A stretch of 64,000 nucleotides of DNA from Calditrichia bacterium (lineage in GTDB: Bacteria > Calditrichota > Calditrichia > RBG-13-44-9 > J075): assembly GCA_028284445.1 (NCBI GenBank), contig JANQRS010000024.1, positions 49,413 to 113,412 of the forward strand, read 5' to 3'. This document shows positions 9,359-17,241 of the stretch, in pieces; the stretch's first letter is position 1; each line of letters starts with the position of its first letter. The position numbers and the translations under genes were made by a program. The notes under the pieces are model-generated. The model was not told where the DNA came from and made no database searches. It saw only the letters and a list, made by a program, of their open reading frames with translations.

Positions 9359-10015
9359 ATGACGACGAGTAAACGCACACCACTTTCCCGGCAGATTCAG
9401 GCCGACATTGTTGCCGGCATCATCAATGACGACGACGACGCAATCCGTGGATTTGTCGATCATTTTGCGAAAACAATATCTTCGATTTGTCACGTTCGCA
9501 TTAGCGACAAGCTGGATGCGGAGGAACTTGCAAAGACCATTTTGCACGACCTGATTATCAACATACGCGGCGGCAAATATGACCCGGCACTCTCGCAACT
9601 CCAGACCTATGTAGCAAATATGACCCGCTATGCAATTATGACCTATCATCGGAATTTGAAAAAATCCACAGAGCGGCACACACTTTTTGACGAAACGACT
9701 ATAATGGTTATAGAAACAGTGCAAAGTGATCATCAGGCAGAGCGCAATGATCAACTCAGCCTCCTGGAACGCGCGCTGAATCTATTAACTGAAAACTGTA
9801 AGAAGATTTTGCGATTAAAATACCTTCATGAAAAATCTTATGCGGAGATTACCAGCGAGATGGAGCTAAACTCAGAAGCAAGTGCCCGCGGACGTATCCG
9901 TGACTGCCTTAAGCAGGCCCGTAAACGCGCTAATAAAGGCGGTCTGTCAGCAGAGCATCTGTTGTTCATCCCACTCTTTTTCGACAATTCGCTAAGAGGC
10001 GGTAATTATGAGTGA
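9359..10015 (+). CDS. ECF-type RNA polymerase sigma factor
   Basis: Sigma-70 family protein of 218 residues. Region 2 covers about 25-100, with an Ile-rich helix (TILHDLIINIRGG) and YVANMTRYAIMTYHRN before a linker; region 4 covers about 125-200 with LKYLHEKSYAEITSEM and a basic recognition helix (RGRIRDCLKQARKRA). It is divergent from the common FecI type. Its stop overlaps the start of the FecR-like anti-sigma gene by 8 bases, so the two are translationally coupled and should form one switch controlling the next gene. Confidence 0.82.
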   Translation: MTTSKRTPLSRQIQADIVAGIINDDDDAIRGFVDHFAKTISSICHVRISDKLDAEELAKTILHDLIINIRGGKYDPALSQLQTYVANMTRYAIMTYHRNLKKSTERHTLFDETTIMVIETVQSDHQAERNDQLSLLERALNLLTENCKKILRLKYLHEKSYAEITSEMELNSEASARGRIRDCLKQARKRANKGGLSAEHLLFIPLFFDNSLRGGNYE

Positions 10016-10967
10016 CAACTCCACCCATAGTGCTGATTTTCGCAAGCTCTTTCCGTTGAGCGATGATTACGAATGCAAGATTGCGGATGCCGACAGCGTC
10101 ATTGATGATTATCGCGACGGCTTGTTAGCTGATGAGACTCGCGATGCGTTCGAAGAACATCTCATGTACTGCCAGAGCTGCGGCGAAGGACTTGAATTGA
10201 GGCAGAATGTGGCTACCATTCTTTACCGGCAAGCTACAAAGGGCAAGAGCAAATACCTGTATTGGGCAGTTGCAGCAGTTCTTTTCCTTGCATTCAGCCT
10301 GCCATTTCTTCTTAGAGATTCCTTTGAGAATAACTTAAATCAGTATGAAACCGCGCGTGCAGAGACCGGACGCATCGAGCTGGCAGATGGATCTATTATT
10401 GACGTAAATTATGATAGCAAGGTCGGCTACATCGCAGATTTTGGGGTTGACGAACGACTTGTGACGCTCGAAGGCGAGGCCTATTTTCAAATAGCAGCAT
10501 CTCCCATACCGTTTGTCATTAAAACAGGAAATTCCAGAATTCAGGTTACCGGCACCCAATTCAACGTGTGGTCGCGCACTGGTGAAACCCGGGTAACGGT
10601 CGCGGAAGGCTCTGTATCGTTTACCGCAGGCGAAGGCAGCGCGGTATCGCTGCAGGCAAATGAGATGAGCATTTCTATTGGCGGGAAGGCCCCGAATTCA
10701 CCACAGGCGGTTAATGCTCAATACCTGATCGGCTGGCTGGACAATAAATTGGTATTCCAGAATGCCTCACTAGCAGATATTCTCACTGAACTGGAACGTG
10801 CCTATGATGTTGCCGTTACTGCCGACGCGAGTATTAACACTCAGGAAACCCGATTAAGTTTTGATACAATAAAAGGCCCCATTGAGAACGTGCTTGAGAC
10901 GGTTTGTTTTCAGTTGGGCTTGCGATTTGAGATAGACGGACGGCAAGTGAAAATTGAGGCATTGTAA
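10008..10967 (+). CDS. FecR-family transmembrane anti-sigma factor
   Basis: Single-pass membrane regulator that should hold the preceding sigma factor. The cytoplasmic part has a zinc-finger anti-sigma motif His51-x3-Cys55-x2-Cys58. A membrane helix spans about 84-101. The periplasmic part is a FecR domain (about 112-215: RIELADGSIIDVNYDSKVGY, TGTQFNVW, VAEGSVSF) followed by a C-terminal STN/DUF4974-like domain (about 240-318: ASLADILTELERAYDVAV). That last domain is typical of Bacteroidota-type FecR proteins and pairs with the STN domain of a TonB-dependent receptor. Here the next gene has the STN domain but no receptor barrel. Confidence 0.88.
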   Translation: MSDNSTHSADFRKLFPLSDDYECKIADADSVIDDYRDGLLADETRDAFEEHLMYCQSCGEGLELRQNVATILYRQATKGKSKYLYWAVAAVLFLAFSLPFLLRDSFENNLNQYETARAETGRIELADGSIIDVNYDSKVGYIADFGVDERLVTLEGEAYFQIAASPIPFVIKTGNSRIQVTGTQFNVWSRTGETRVTVAEGSVSFTAGEGSAVSLQANEMSISIGGKAPNSPQAVNAQYLIGWLDNKLVFQNASLADILTELERAYDVAVTADASINTQETRLSFDTIKGPIENVLETVCFQLGLRFEIDGRQVKIEAL

Positions 10968-10984
10968 AACCGTTGACCGTATTA

Positions 10985-11028
10985 ACATCCCCCTATGTCC
11001 CCCTTCGAAGGGCGATTTAGGGGGATGT
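10985..11028. repeat. Palindromic intergenic repeat
   Basis: A C-run/G-run palindrome ACATCCCCCTA...(T)TAGGGGGATGT with TTCGAA near its centre fills the gap between two genes of one probable operon. Similar CCCCCTTCGAAGGGGG-type strings recur in many genomes (recollection). It could form an RNA hairpin and lower expression of the downstream gene. Confidence 0.6.
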
Positions 11029-11059
11029 AAACACTCAGCTAACAACCAACACTATCGTT

Positions 11060-13999
11060 ATGAGACCAACAAGGCACTACATCTTCCCCCTTCTGCTACT
11101 GGGCTTCGTGTTTCAGCCCGGCTTTTCGCAGGAGGTAGCCGAGAAGCGCTCACTGCTGTTGCCTGACGTGCTGGAAATCTATCGCGCCAATGGTGAAGAC
11201 CTTGTCTACACATATAACGACCTTGAACAGTACGTAGTGAAGCTCGCGGACGATAACCTGCCTTCTCTGGAACAATTGCTTGCACATACGCCTTTCCGAT
11301 TGATAGAACGACATGGTAAAAAGCACGTCATTCGACCGGCAAGATATGTGATCAGCGGCCGCGTATCAGATATCGACAATATGGGCCTGCCGGATGCAAA
11401 CATTACCATCCGCGGCACCTCGCTTGGAACAGCAACCGACAGCAGCGGGTATTTTTCGCTGGTCCACGATCTGCCGAGACCGGTGCGCGTGGATATCGAA
11501 TATGTCGGTTATCGCGATACCAGCTTCGTGCTGGTTCACCGCAATGCAGTGAGCGATTCTTTATGGCTGGCAAATATTCCTCTTGAAACCGAGGTGTTTG
11601 AAGCCGGGCCGATCGTCACCGAAGCGCTGACAACCAGGGGCCGCAAAGGTGGCGACACTTTCGAAGATATTCCCGATTGGGGTGATGTCAGTCCGGCGCT
11701 GTTGGCACTGACCAGCATGAAGCATGATACGAAGGCGGATGCCTTTCACGTCTTCAAAATTGGGACCATCCGCTTCACAGAAGATTTACATGTTGTTCAG
11801 GAAGTGCGAATTCGCAGCAAAATTTTTAACCTGACCGGCGCTAAATTGGCTAAAGTTGAGATCCCCTACTGGCATGAGGATGACATTCGGGGGCTCCGTG
11901 GCATCACCGTGCTACCGGATGGCAGCAAGATCGATCTGGCAAAAAAGGCCATCAAAACCCGCAGCGATGGCATTATCCACAAAGCCTCCTTTGAGTTACC
12001 GGCTGTGCAGGCAGGGGCAGTCGTCGAATATGAATATGAACTACATTCGCGATATCTCATGGACATCGAACCATGGCGATTTAGCGAAGACTATTTTGTG
12101 CAATTGAGTCGCCTGACAGCGAGACTTGATAAGGGGTTTCGCTATGCCGTGCGATATCAAAACTTTGAATATTTGCCACCCAGCCTGATCGATAAATTGA
12201 AATATCGCGAGACGTCTTCTGCGACAACCTGGCAGCTTAAAGATCTGCATCCGGAAGCAACGGTTCGTTGGCTGAATCGCCCGCAGCACTACGCCCCGGC
12301 GCTACAATTCGACTTCCAGCAGTTTACCGGCGGCATCATCCTGGGTTCCTGGGCCGATATAATTGAAAGCAAGAATCCCAATAGTGATTTCAGTGAACTT
12401 GTTGACCCCAGCAATTCTTCAAGAGCAGCAACCAATTTCCCAACCCAGGCAGGCAAGCCAATGGTTGTTGACCGATCCAACCAGGGCACCCTGTGGCGAA
12501 CCCGGCAAAACCAATTGCTGAATCAGGATTTGCAGCAGCGTACCCAAATCGACTTGACGCCCATTGCCAAGACCAGTGATAAGTTCCATCTGCCGGTTAA
12601 AGGGCAAAGCGGCTTTTACTACCAATATTCCGCGCGCCTGCGGGAAGGTGTCATACAAGATGCGGGAACATCGATCTTGCTGGATCAGCAAAAGAATGGT
12701 GAGTACGGCTTGTTGACCAGTTCACCGCTACTCGATCAGACGCTCGGCGCCGGCCTCGACAAGCTCAGAGTCAATCACCGCTCAACAGAATCGGGTAACA
12801 GCGGCGGGAATTTGACAACCTATCGCGGCGATTTCTTCTATGAAACCCCGCGCTTGATTTTCGACAGCCAAAGCAAGCTCTATCAAGCCCTGCAAAAACC
12901 GATGAGAGATGCCAGGCGAGTTTTGCGGCGCTTGCTGAACAAGACTGATTCGCAGGAAGAAAAACTGGCAAAAACTTACGATTTCGTGAGAGACAATTTC
13001 GAGACAACCGGTCGCGGTTTACCGGTCGCTGATCGTTCGCTTAGTGATGTCTTGCGATATCGCAAGGGCTCGGAGATCGAAAAAAACCTGGTCTTGATCA
13101 GCCTGCTCCGTTCGGCTGGGATGACTGCGGAGCCGGTCTTGATCAACACCGGCATGCCGGCTGCAACGACACAATTGTCGGATCATATCACCCAGTTCAA
13201 TTTCATCATAGCCAGAGTGCAATTGGCCGGGCAGTCATATTTTATCGATACCAATGATCACTCCCTTCCCTGGTTTATGTTATCGGAGGACAAATGGAGC
13301 AGTCAGGGTTTGGTCGTCAATAAAGACAACGCCGAATTGATTACCATGAAGCAACCGGAAGAACTAAATGTTACCCATTCTGCAACCGTCATGGAAGTTG
13401 ATAGCAGCGGACAAATCCTGGCCAAAAGCCGGTTGGATTTCGGTGGCTATCCGGCGCTCCGCTGGCAAAAACGTCTCGCGGGTCTGGACGATTTCCTTCG
13501 TGAACGGCGAATTGCCGCCTGGATACAGACCAATCTTGAAGAATGGGATTGCCGAATTACGGACTTGCAATCCAATCAGTCTTCGTTAGAAACCCTGCAC
13601 TTTTCAACACTGTATCAGGCAACGAATTACGCTGATCATCATGGTGATACACTGGCACTTGACCTTCCGCTTCCGTCATTTTTCGACGAGAACCCTTTTG
13701 CTGCATCTTCTCGCCATATGCCCATCGAATTCCCCTTTCCCAAGGTTAACAGTCAGGTAGTTGACGTTCTTATTCCTGCTGGCTACCAATTGACGGAGCT
13801 ACCGGAAAATCAGATCCGGCGACATGCCGGTTTCGAATTCAGCTTGAGCGTCGTCAGAATTGCTGGTGGTGTGCGATTGACGCGCAGCTATCGCCTTAAA
13901 GAACCGCATTTTGAACGGTCATCATTTCGGCGAATGCGGCAAATTATTGAGGCAGTGATGCAGAGCGACGAGCTAAAATTCTATTTGATCCCGAGTTAA
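11060..13999 (+). CDS. Exported DUF3857/transglutaminase-like protein with STN and CarboxypepD_reg domains
   Basis: Signal peptide 1-23; STN-like domain about 35-95; CarboxypepD_reg fold about 100-180 (ISGRVSDIDNMGLPDANI, GTATDSSGYFSL); DUF3857 about 230-410; transglutaminase-like core about 640-740; DUF3858-like tail. In the core, the Cys expected before the LLRSAG helix is replaced (GSEIEKN) and the expected His lies at a Phe (QFNFIIARV), so the fold is probably not enzymatically active, as in many Bacteroidota relatives. The first two domains are those of a TonB-dependent receptor, but the barrel is missing. Placed after a sigma/FecR pair, it may act as the periplasmic signal partner of FecR. 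Its substrate or ligand is unknown. Confidence 0.82.
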   Translation: MRPTRHYIFPLLLLGFVFQPGFSQEVAEKRSLLLPDVLEIYRANGEDLVYTYNDLEQYVVKLADDNLPSLEQLLAHTPFRLIERHGKKHVIRPARYVISGRVSDIDNMGLPDANITIRGTSLGTATDSSGYFSLVHDLPRPVRVDIEYVGYRDTSFVLVHRNAVSDSLWLANIPLETEVFEAGPIVTEALTTRGRKGGDTFEDIPDWGDVSPALLALTSMKHDTKADAFHVFKIGTIRFTEDLHVVQEVRIRSKIFNLTGAKLAKVEIPYWHEDDIRGLRGITVLPDGSKIDLAKKAIKTRSDGIIHKASFELPAVQAGAVVEYEYELHSRYLMDIEPWRFSEDYFVQLSRLTARLDKGFRYAVRYQNFEYLPPSLIDKLKYRETSSATTWQLKDLHPEATVRWLNRPQHYAPALQFDFQQFTGGIILGSWADIIESKNPNSDFSELVDPSNSSRAATNFPTQAGKPMVVDRSNQGTLWRTRQNQLLNQDLQQRTQIDLTPIAKTSDKFHLPVKGQSGFYYQYSARLREGVIQDAGTSILLDQQKNGEYGLLTSSPLLDQTLGAGLDKLRVNHRSTESGNSGGNLTTYRGDFFYETPRLIFDSQSKLYQALQKPMRDARRVLRRLLNKTDSQEEKLAKTYDFVRDNFETTGRGLPVADRSLSDVLRYRKGSEIEKNLVLISLLRSAGMTAEPVLINTGMPAATTQLSDHITQFNFIIARVQLAGQSYFIDTNDHSLPWFMLSEDKWSSQGLVVNKDNAELITMKQPEELNVTHSATVMEVDSSGQILAKSRLDFGGYPALRWQKRLAGLDDFLRERRIAAWIQTNLEEWDCRITDLQSNQSSLETLHFSTLYQATNYADHHGDTLALDLPLPSFFDENPFAASSRHMPIEFPFPKVNSQVVDVLIPAGYQLTELPENQIRRHAGFEFSLSVVRIAGGVRLTRSYRLKEPHFERSSFRRMRQIIEAVMQSDELKFYLIPS

Positions 14000-14032
14000 G
14001 TCGCCGCAATCGTCCATTCGCCAAATTGTTAG

Positions 14033-14051
14033 TCCCGCATGCTAAGCGGGA
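14033..14051. repeat. Small hairpin of a dispersed-repeat type
   Basis: TCCCGC (14033-14038) and GCGGGA (14046-14051) flank ATGCTAA. The surrounding string (AGTCCCGCATGC..AAGCGGGAATCCA) resembles repeats that recur between genes in many genomes. It lies after the DUF3857 gene and may also end its transcript. Confidence 0.5.
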
Positions 14052-14161
14052 ATCCACTTCTACAGAGAATTGATTTCCTCACCTCTGTTAACCTCCCACC
14101 CTCCCCGGTCGTCTTAGCTGGTAGAAAGACCAAATGATTCATTGAAACCAGAGAGGATGAC

Positions 14162-15529
14162 ATGAAATATTCATTGATTTACCTGTTTTTGTTTTTGGCA
14201 GGCACTTGCCTTGTTGCTCAATCTCAAATGGACTTCCCGAAAGATGATTGGAAGGCCTACAAGAATGTGGCTGATGCCGGATACTCGGCGGCGAAACTCG
14301 ACGCTGCGAAGACACTATTTGAAAATAGTCAGGCGGCTGGCTTACTTATCGTTCACCGCGGACGAGTGCTCGCTTCCTGGGGTGAAACAACGCGCCGCTT
14401 CATGTGCGCTTCTATCCGCAAGAGTTTTATGAATGCCTTGATCGGTATCGCCGCTGAAAAGGGCAAAATGGATCTGGACAAGAGTCTGGCCCAACTTAAT
14501 ATTGATGATATCGGACAACTGACGGCAATCGAAAAAGGCGCAACCGTTAAACAACTGCTGGCGGCCCGCTCAGGTGTCTATCACGCCGCAGCCTTCTCGC
14601 CACGAAATATGGCGCGCAATCTGCCGGCACGCGGCAGCCACAAACCGGGCGACTTCTGGTTCTACAACAATTGGGATTTCAACACCCTGGTCACAATTTT
14701 CGAGCAGGAAACCGGGCAGCGAGTTTTTCCGACTTTTCAAAAGTGGATTGCCGAACCGCTAAGACTCTCAGATTTTTCTCTGGATCACACATATTATTGT
14801 CATGAACCGGATAAGTCAGCGCATCCGGCTTACCTATTTCGTATGTCAGCTCGGGATATGGCTCGCTTCGGGCACCTTTTCCTGAACAATGGTCGCTGGG
14901 AAGACCAACAAATCGTTCCGGAAAATTGGATCAAGCGTAGCACCAGCCCAATTTCCAAAGATCTTGGTCATTTTGCACCTCGCGGTGCCTATGGCTATCT
15001 ATGGTGGGTATCGAGGCCAATTGCCGGAACCAATATGTATTTCGCCAGCGGTAGCGGCGGGCAACGCGTGGCAGTCTTACCGGAGGCGGATCTGGTGCTT
15101 GTCCATGTCGTCAATTCTTATCAATTTCGAAATGTAGACCACCAGGCCTTTGTCAAGCTGGTAGAAACGATTCTCGCGGCAAGGGAAGGCACGGCCAAGG
15201 GCAAGCCGCAACTTCAGGCAATGAACTGGCCGGAAATAACAAAACCGGCAACGACGCATCTTGCTCCGGAGGTTTTGCGTAGGTATGAAGGCGACTACCA
15301 GCATCGCCGACTCGGTCGCTTCCGCGTATCTGCTGCAGAAAACAAGCTGAAGCTGGAATTACGTGTAGGCATTTACGATATGCTCCCAACCGGACCGGAT
15401 ACGTTTTACATCCCTGACATAGACGTCCCGGCTACGTTCCGCGAAACGTCTGAGCCGTCGAGGAAAGGGCAGGTGGATTCCATTGTAGATGATAATCGTA
15501 TCGTCACCCAAATTTTCCTGAACTACTAG
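14162..15529 (+). CDS. Exported serine hydrolase, beta-lactamase/class C family
   Basis: Signal peptide about 1-20 (ending VAQSQ). The serine-hydrolase motifs are present: SxxK as Ser84-Ile-Arg-Lys87, and YxN as Tyr168-Asn-Asn170; the third motif appears as SGSGG near 300 in place of KTG or HxG. At 455 residues it has an extra C-terminal domain of about 100 residues (beta-rich, DUF3471-like in style). Relatives include esterases, D-amino-acid amidases and penicillin-binding-like proteins, so the substrate is open. The gene begins a short run with a membrane-protein gene 9 bases downstream and a sigma/anti-sigma pair after it. Confidence 0.85.
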   Translation: MKYSLIYLFLFLAGTCLVAQSQMDFPKDDWKAYKNVADAGYSAAKLDAAKTLFENSQAAGLLIVHRGRVLASWGETTRRFMCASIRKSFMNALIGIAAEKGKMDLDKSLAQLNIDDIGQLTAIEKGATVKQLLAARSGVYHAAAFSPRNMARNLPARGSHKPGDFWFYNNWDFNTLVTIFEQETGQRVFPTFQKWIAEPLRLSDFSLDHTYYCHEPDKSAHPAYLFRMSARDMARFGHLFLNNGRWEDQQIVPENWIKRSTSPISKDLGHFAPRGAYGYLWWVSRPIAGTNMYFASGSGGQRVAVLPEADLVLVHVVNSYQFRNVDHQAFVKLVETILAAREGTAKGKPQLQAMNWPEITKPATTHLAPEVLRRYEGDYQHRRLGRFRVSAAENKLKLELRVGIYDMLPTGPDTFYIPDIDVPATFRETSEPSRKGQVDSIVDDNRIVTQIFLNY

Positions 15530-15538
15530 GAGCCTTTC

Positions 15539-16021
15539 ATGACAATCATTACGGCAGCAATTCTGGGCATTTTCATTCTCGTTGGCTGGCTTAGCTACAT
15601 CCGCTATCTGAGATATCAATTCAATGTCAATAATGCCAATGCACGTTTTAATTCACTGCTCGATAAACTTGGAAATAACGATGAGTTTCTCGCATTCCTG
15701 CAAAGTGCAAAGGGGCGTGAATTGGTAAAGGCGCTCACCTCAGCCGCAACCAGTACAAAGGTGCCTATTCTGGTTATGATCAGCAGCGGCATTATTTTTC
15801 TGGCGGTGGGACTTGGCGGTTTTTTTATCACCGCATTTTTTGAGGATGACTTCATCTACGGCGCTGTGATGATGTCAGCTATCGGCGCCGGTTTCTTATC
15901 CGCTTCTCTGATCACGTTGCGCTTATCACGTAAATGGGGGATTTTCGAAACAGATGAGAATGGATTGCAAAGTGACTACTTGACGACATCGAGCCCGGAT
16001 AAAGCGGATACGAATTCATGA
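15539..16021 (+). CDS. Small membrane protein upstream of a sigma factor
   Basis: No family recognised. Hydrophobic segments lie at about 4-22, 78-100 and 105-125, so it is a two- or three-pass protein with a hydrophilic C-terminus. A good AGGAG-like site precedes the ATG. The last four bases (ATGA) overlap the start of the sigma-factor gene, which implies coupled translation and a linked role, perhaps as an added membrane partner of the sigma/anti-sigma pair. Confidence 0.6.
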   Translation: MTIITAAILGIFILVGWLSYIRYLRYQFNVNNANARFNSLLDKLGNNDEFLAFLQSAKGRELVKALTSAATSTKVPILVMISSGIIFLAVGLGGFFITAFFEDDFIYGAVMMSAIGAGFLSASLITLRLSRKWGIFETDENGLQSDYLTTSSPDKADTNS

Positions 16022-16518
16022 CCGAACGCGCATTTGAGACATTTTATGCGCAAACATCACAGCAATTGTGGGCTTATTTGACAGGCATCTGCGGCAATCG
16101 CGACATCGCCAGGGACATTCTTCAAGAAAGTTATATTCGTTTTCTGGAAAAACCACCGGACAGCGACGAATTTCCGCAGATGAAGAGCTACATATATACG
16201 ATTGCAACGCGCCTGAATCTGGACAGGGCGAAGCAAACCAAGCGCCGCAGATTAAAACTGAGTGCCTGGTTTGCGGCCGATCAGGAGAGTCTGGCCCCAT
16301 CCGGTAATCCGGATTTGCGAATTGACATGCTTGCTGTTTTTCGCCACCTGAAGCCACAAGAGCGCTCGCTCTTGTGGCTGGCCTATGTTGAAGAACAGCC
16401 GCATGCGGCAATTGCAACCATCTTGGGAATGCGCGAAAAGAGCATTAAGGTTGTGCTTTATCGGGCACGTCAGAGATTGACAAAACTACTAAGACAATTT
16501 GATATCGACGGGGGATGA
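16018..16518 (+). CDS. ECF RNA polymerase sigma factor (second pair)
   Basis: Compact 166-residue ECF sigma factor. Region 2: LTGICGNRDIARDILQESYIRF followed by MKSYIYTIATRLNLD near 20-75; region 4: LKPQERSLLWLAYVEEQPH and IATILGMREKSIKVVLYRARQRL near 105-155. The start overlaps the previous gene by four bases and the stop lies just before its probable anti-sigma gene. This is a second, separate sigma system, without an FecR domain. Confidence 0.9.
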   Translation: MTERAFETFYAQTSQQLWAYLTGICGNRDIARDILQESYIRFLEKPPDSDEFPQMKSYIYTIATRLNLDRAKQTKRRRLKLSAWFAADQESLAPSGNPDLRIDMLAVFRHLKPQERSLLWLAYVEEQPHAAIATILGMREKSIKVVLYRARQRLTKLLRQFDIDGG

Positions 16519-16522
16519 TTTG

Positions 16523-16993
16523 ATGAATAAGTCAACTTGCAAACGTCAGGAAGCAATGAGACAGGCAATGCGGGCCGGTGAACTCGACAACGACTGGCGA
16601 GCGCATATCGCCTCCTGCCCCGAATGCAGTGACGAATTCCAGCTGCAGCGCTTTTTTCAGCAGGTAAAGGAAACCTCGACGGCAACCGCGGTTCCGGTTA
16701 CGGCAAAGATGATTTTGATCAAAGCTCGCCTTCAAGCTGAACAAGAAGCGCAGCGCAAGGCATTGCGGCCGCTGTTCATTCTTCAAACAACCCTTCAAAT
16801 ACTCACAGCAATTGTGTTGATTGGTGCGATTCTGTTATGGCCGGCGGGCTCCCATACGCTGGAAAGCGTTCTGGGGCAAACCGATATTTTACAGTCATTT
16901 GCCGCTCAGGCAACACTGGTCGTTTGCACCATTGCATTCATGCTTTCCGCCGGCCTTTTTGCGACATTTAATTCATTATCCTACCGGCGATAG
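16523..16993 (+). CDS. Probable transmembrane anti-sigma factor
   Basis: About 156 residues. The ATG at 16523 is preferred over an upstream TTG at 16499 because GGGGG stands about eight bases before it. A putative zinc-binding segment HIASCPECSDEF (residues about 30-41: His-x3-Cys-x2-Cys) is the hallmark of zinc anti-sigma proteins. Two membrane helices follow at about 90-110 and 130-150. It lies directly after the ECF gene and should bind it at the membrane. No periplasmic domain large enough to sense a ligand is present, so the signal may act within the membrane. Confidence 0.72.
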   Translation: MNKSTCKRQEAMRQAMRAGELDNDWRAHIASCPECSDEFQLQRFFQQVKETSTATAVPVTAKMILIKARLQAEQEAQRKALRPLFILQTTLQILTAIVLIGAILLWPAGSHTLESVLGQTDILQSFAAQATLVVCTIAFMLSAGLFATFNSLSYRR

Positions 16994-17241
16994 AACGCCT
17001 GCCCACACAGCTGCTTCATCGGTGCTGGATGAATTCACTTTCAGATTCTTTCGTCACCAATCTACTTTTTTAATCCTCACTAACCCTTCCGACTTCGTAT
17101 ATTGGAAAGTACGTTAGATTTGCCGATAATGGGCGTATAACTCTCAGCAATACACGCATATCGTAAAGCTTCTGAGCAACCAGGAGATGCGCGCGAACGT
17201 TGTATTTACTGAGTGATATTGATTGTAGTTCGAGGATAAAA

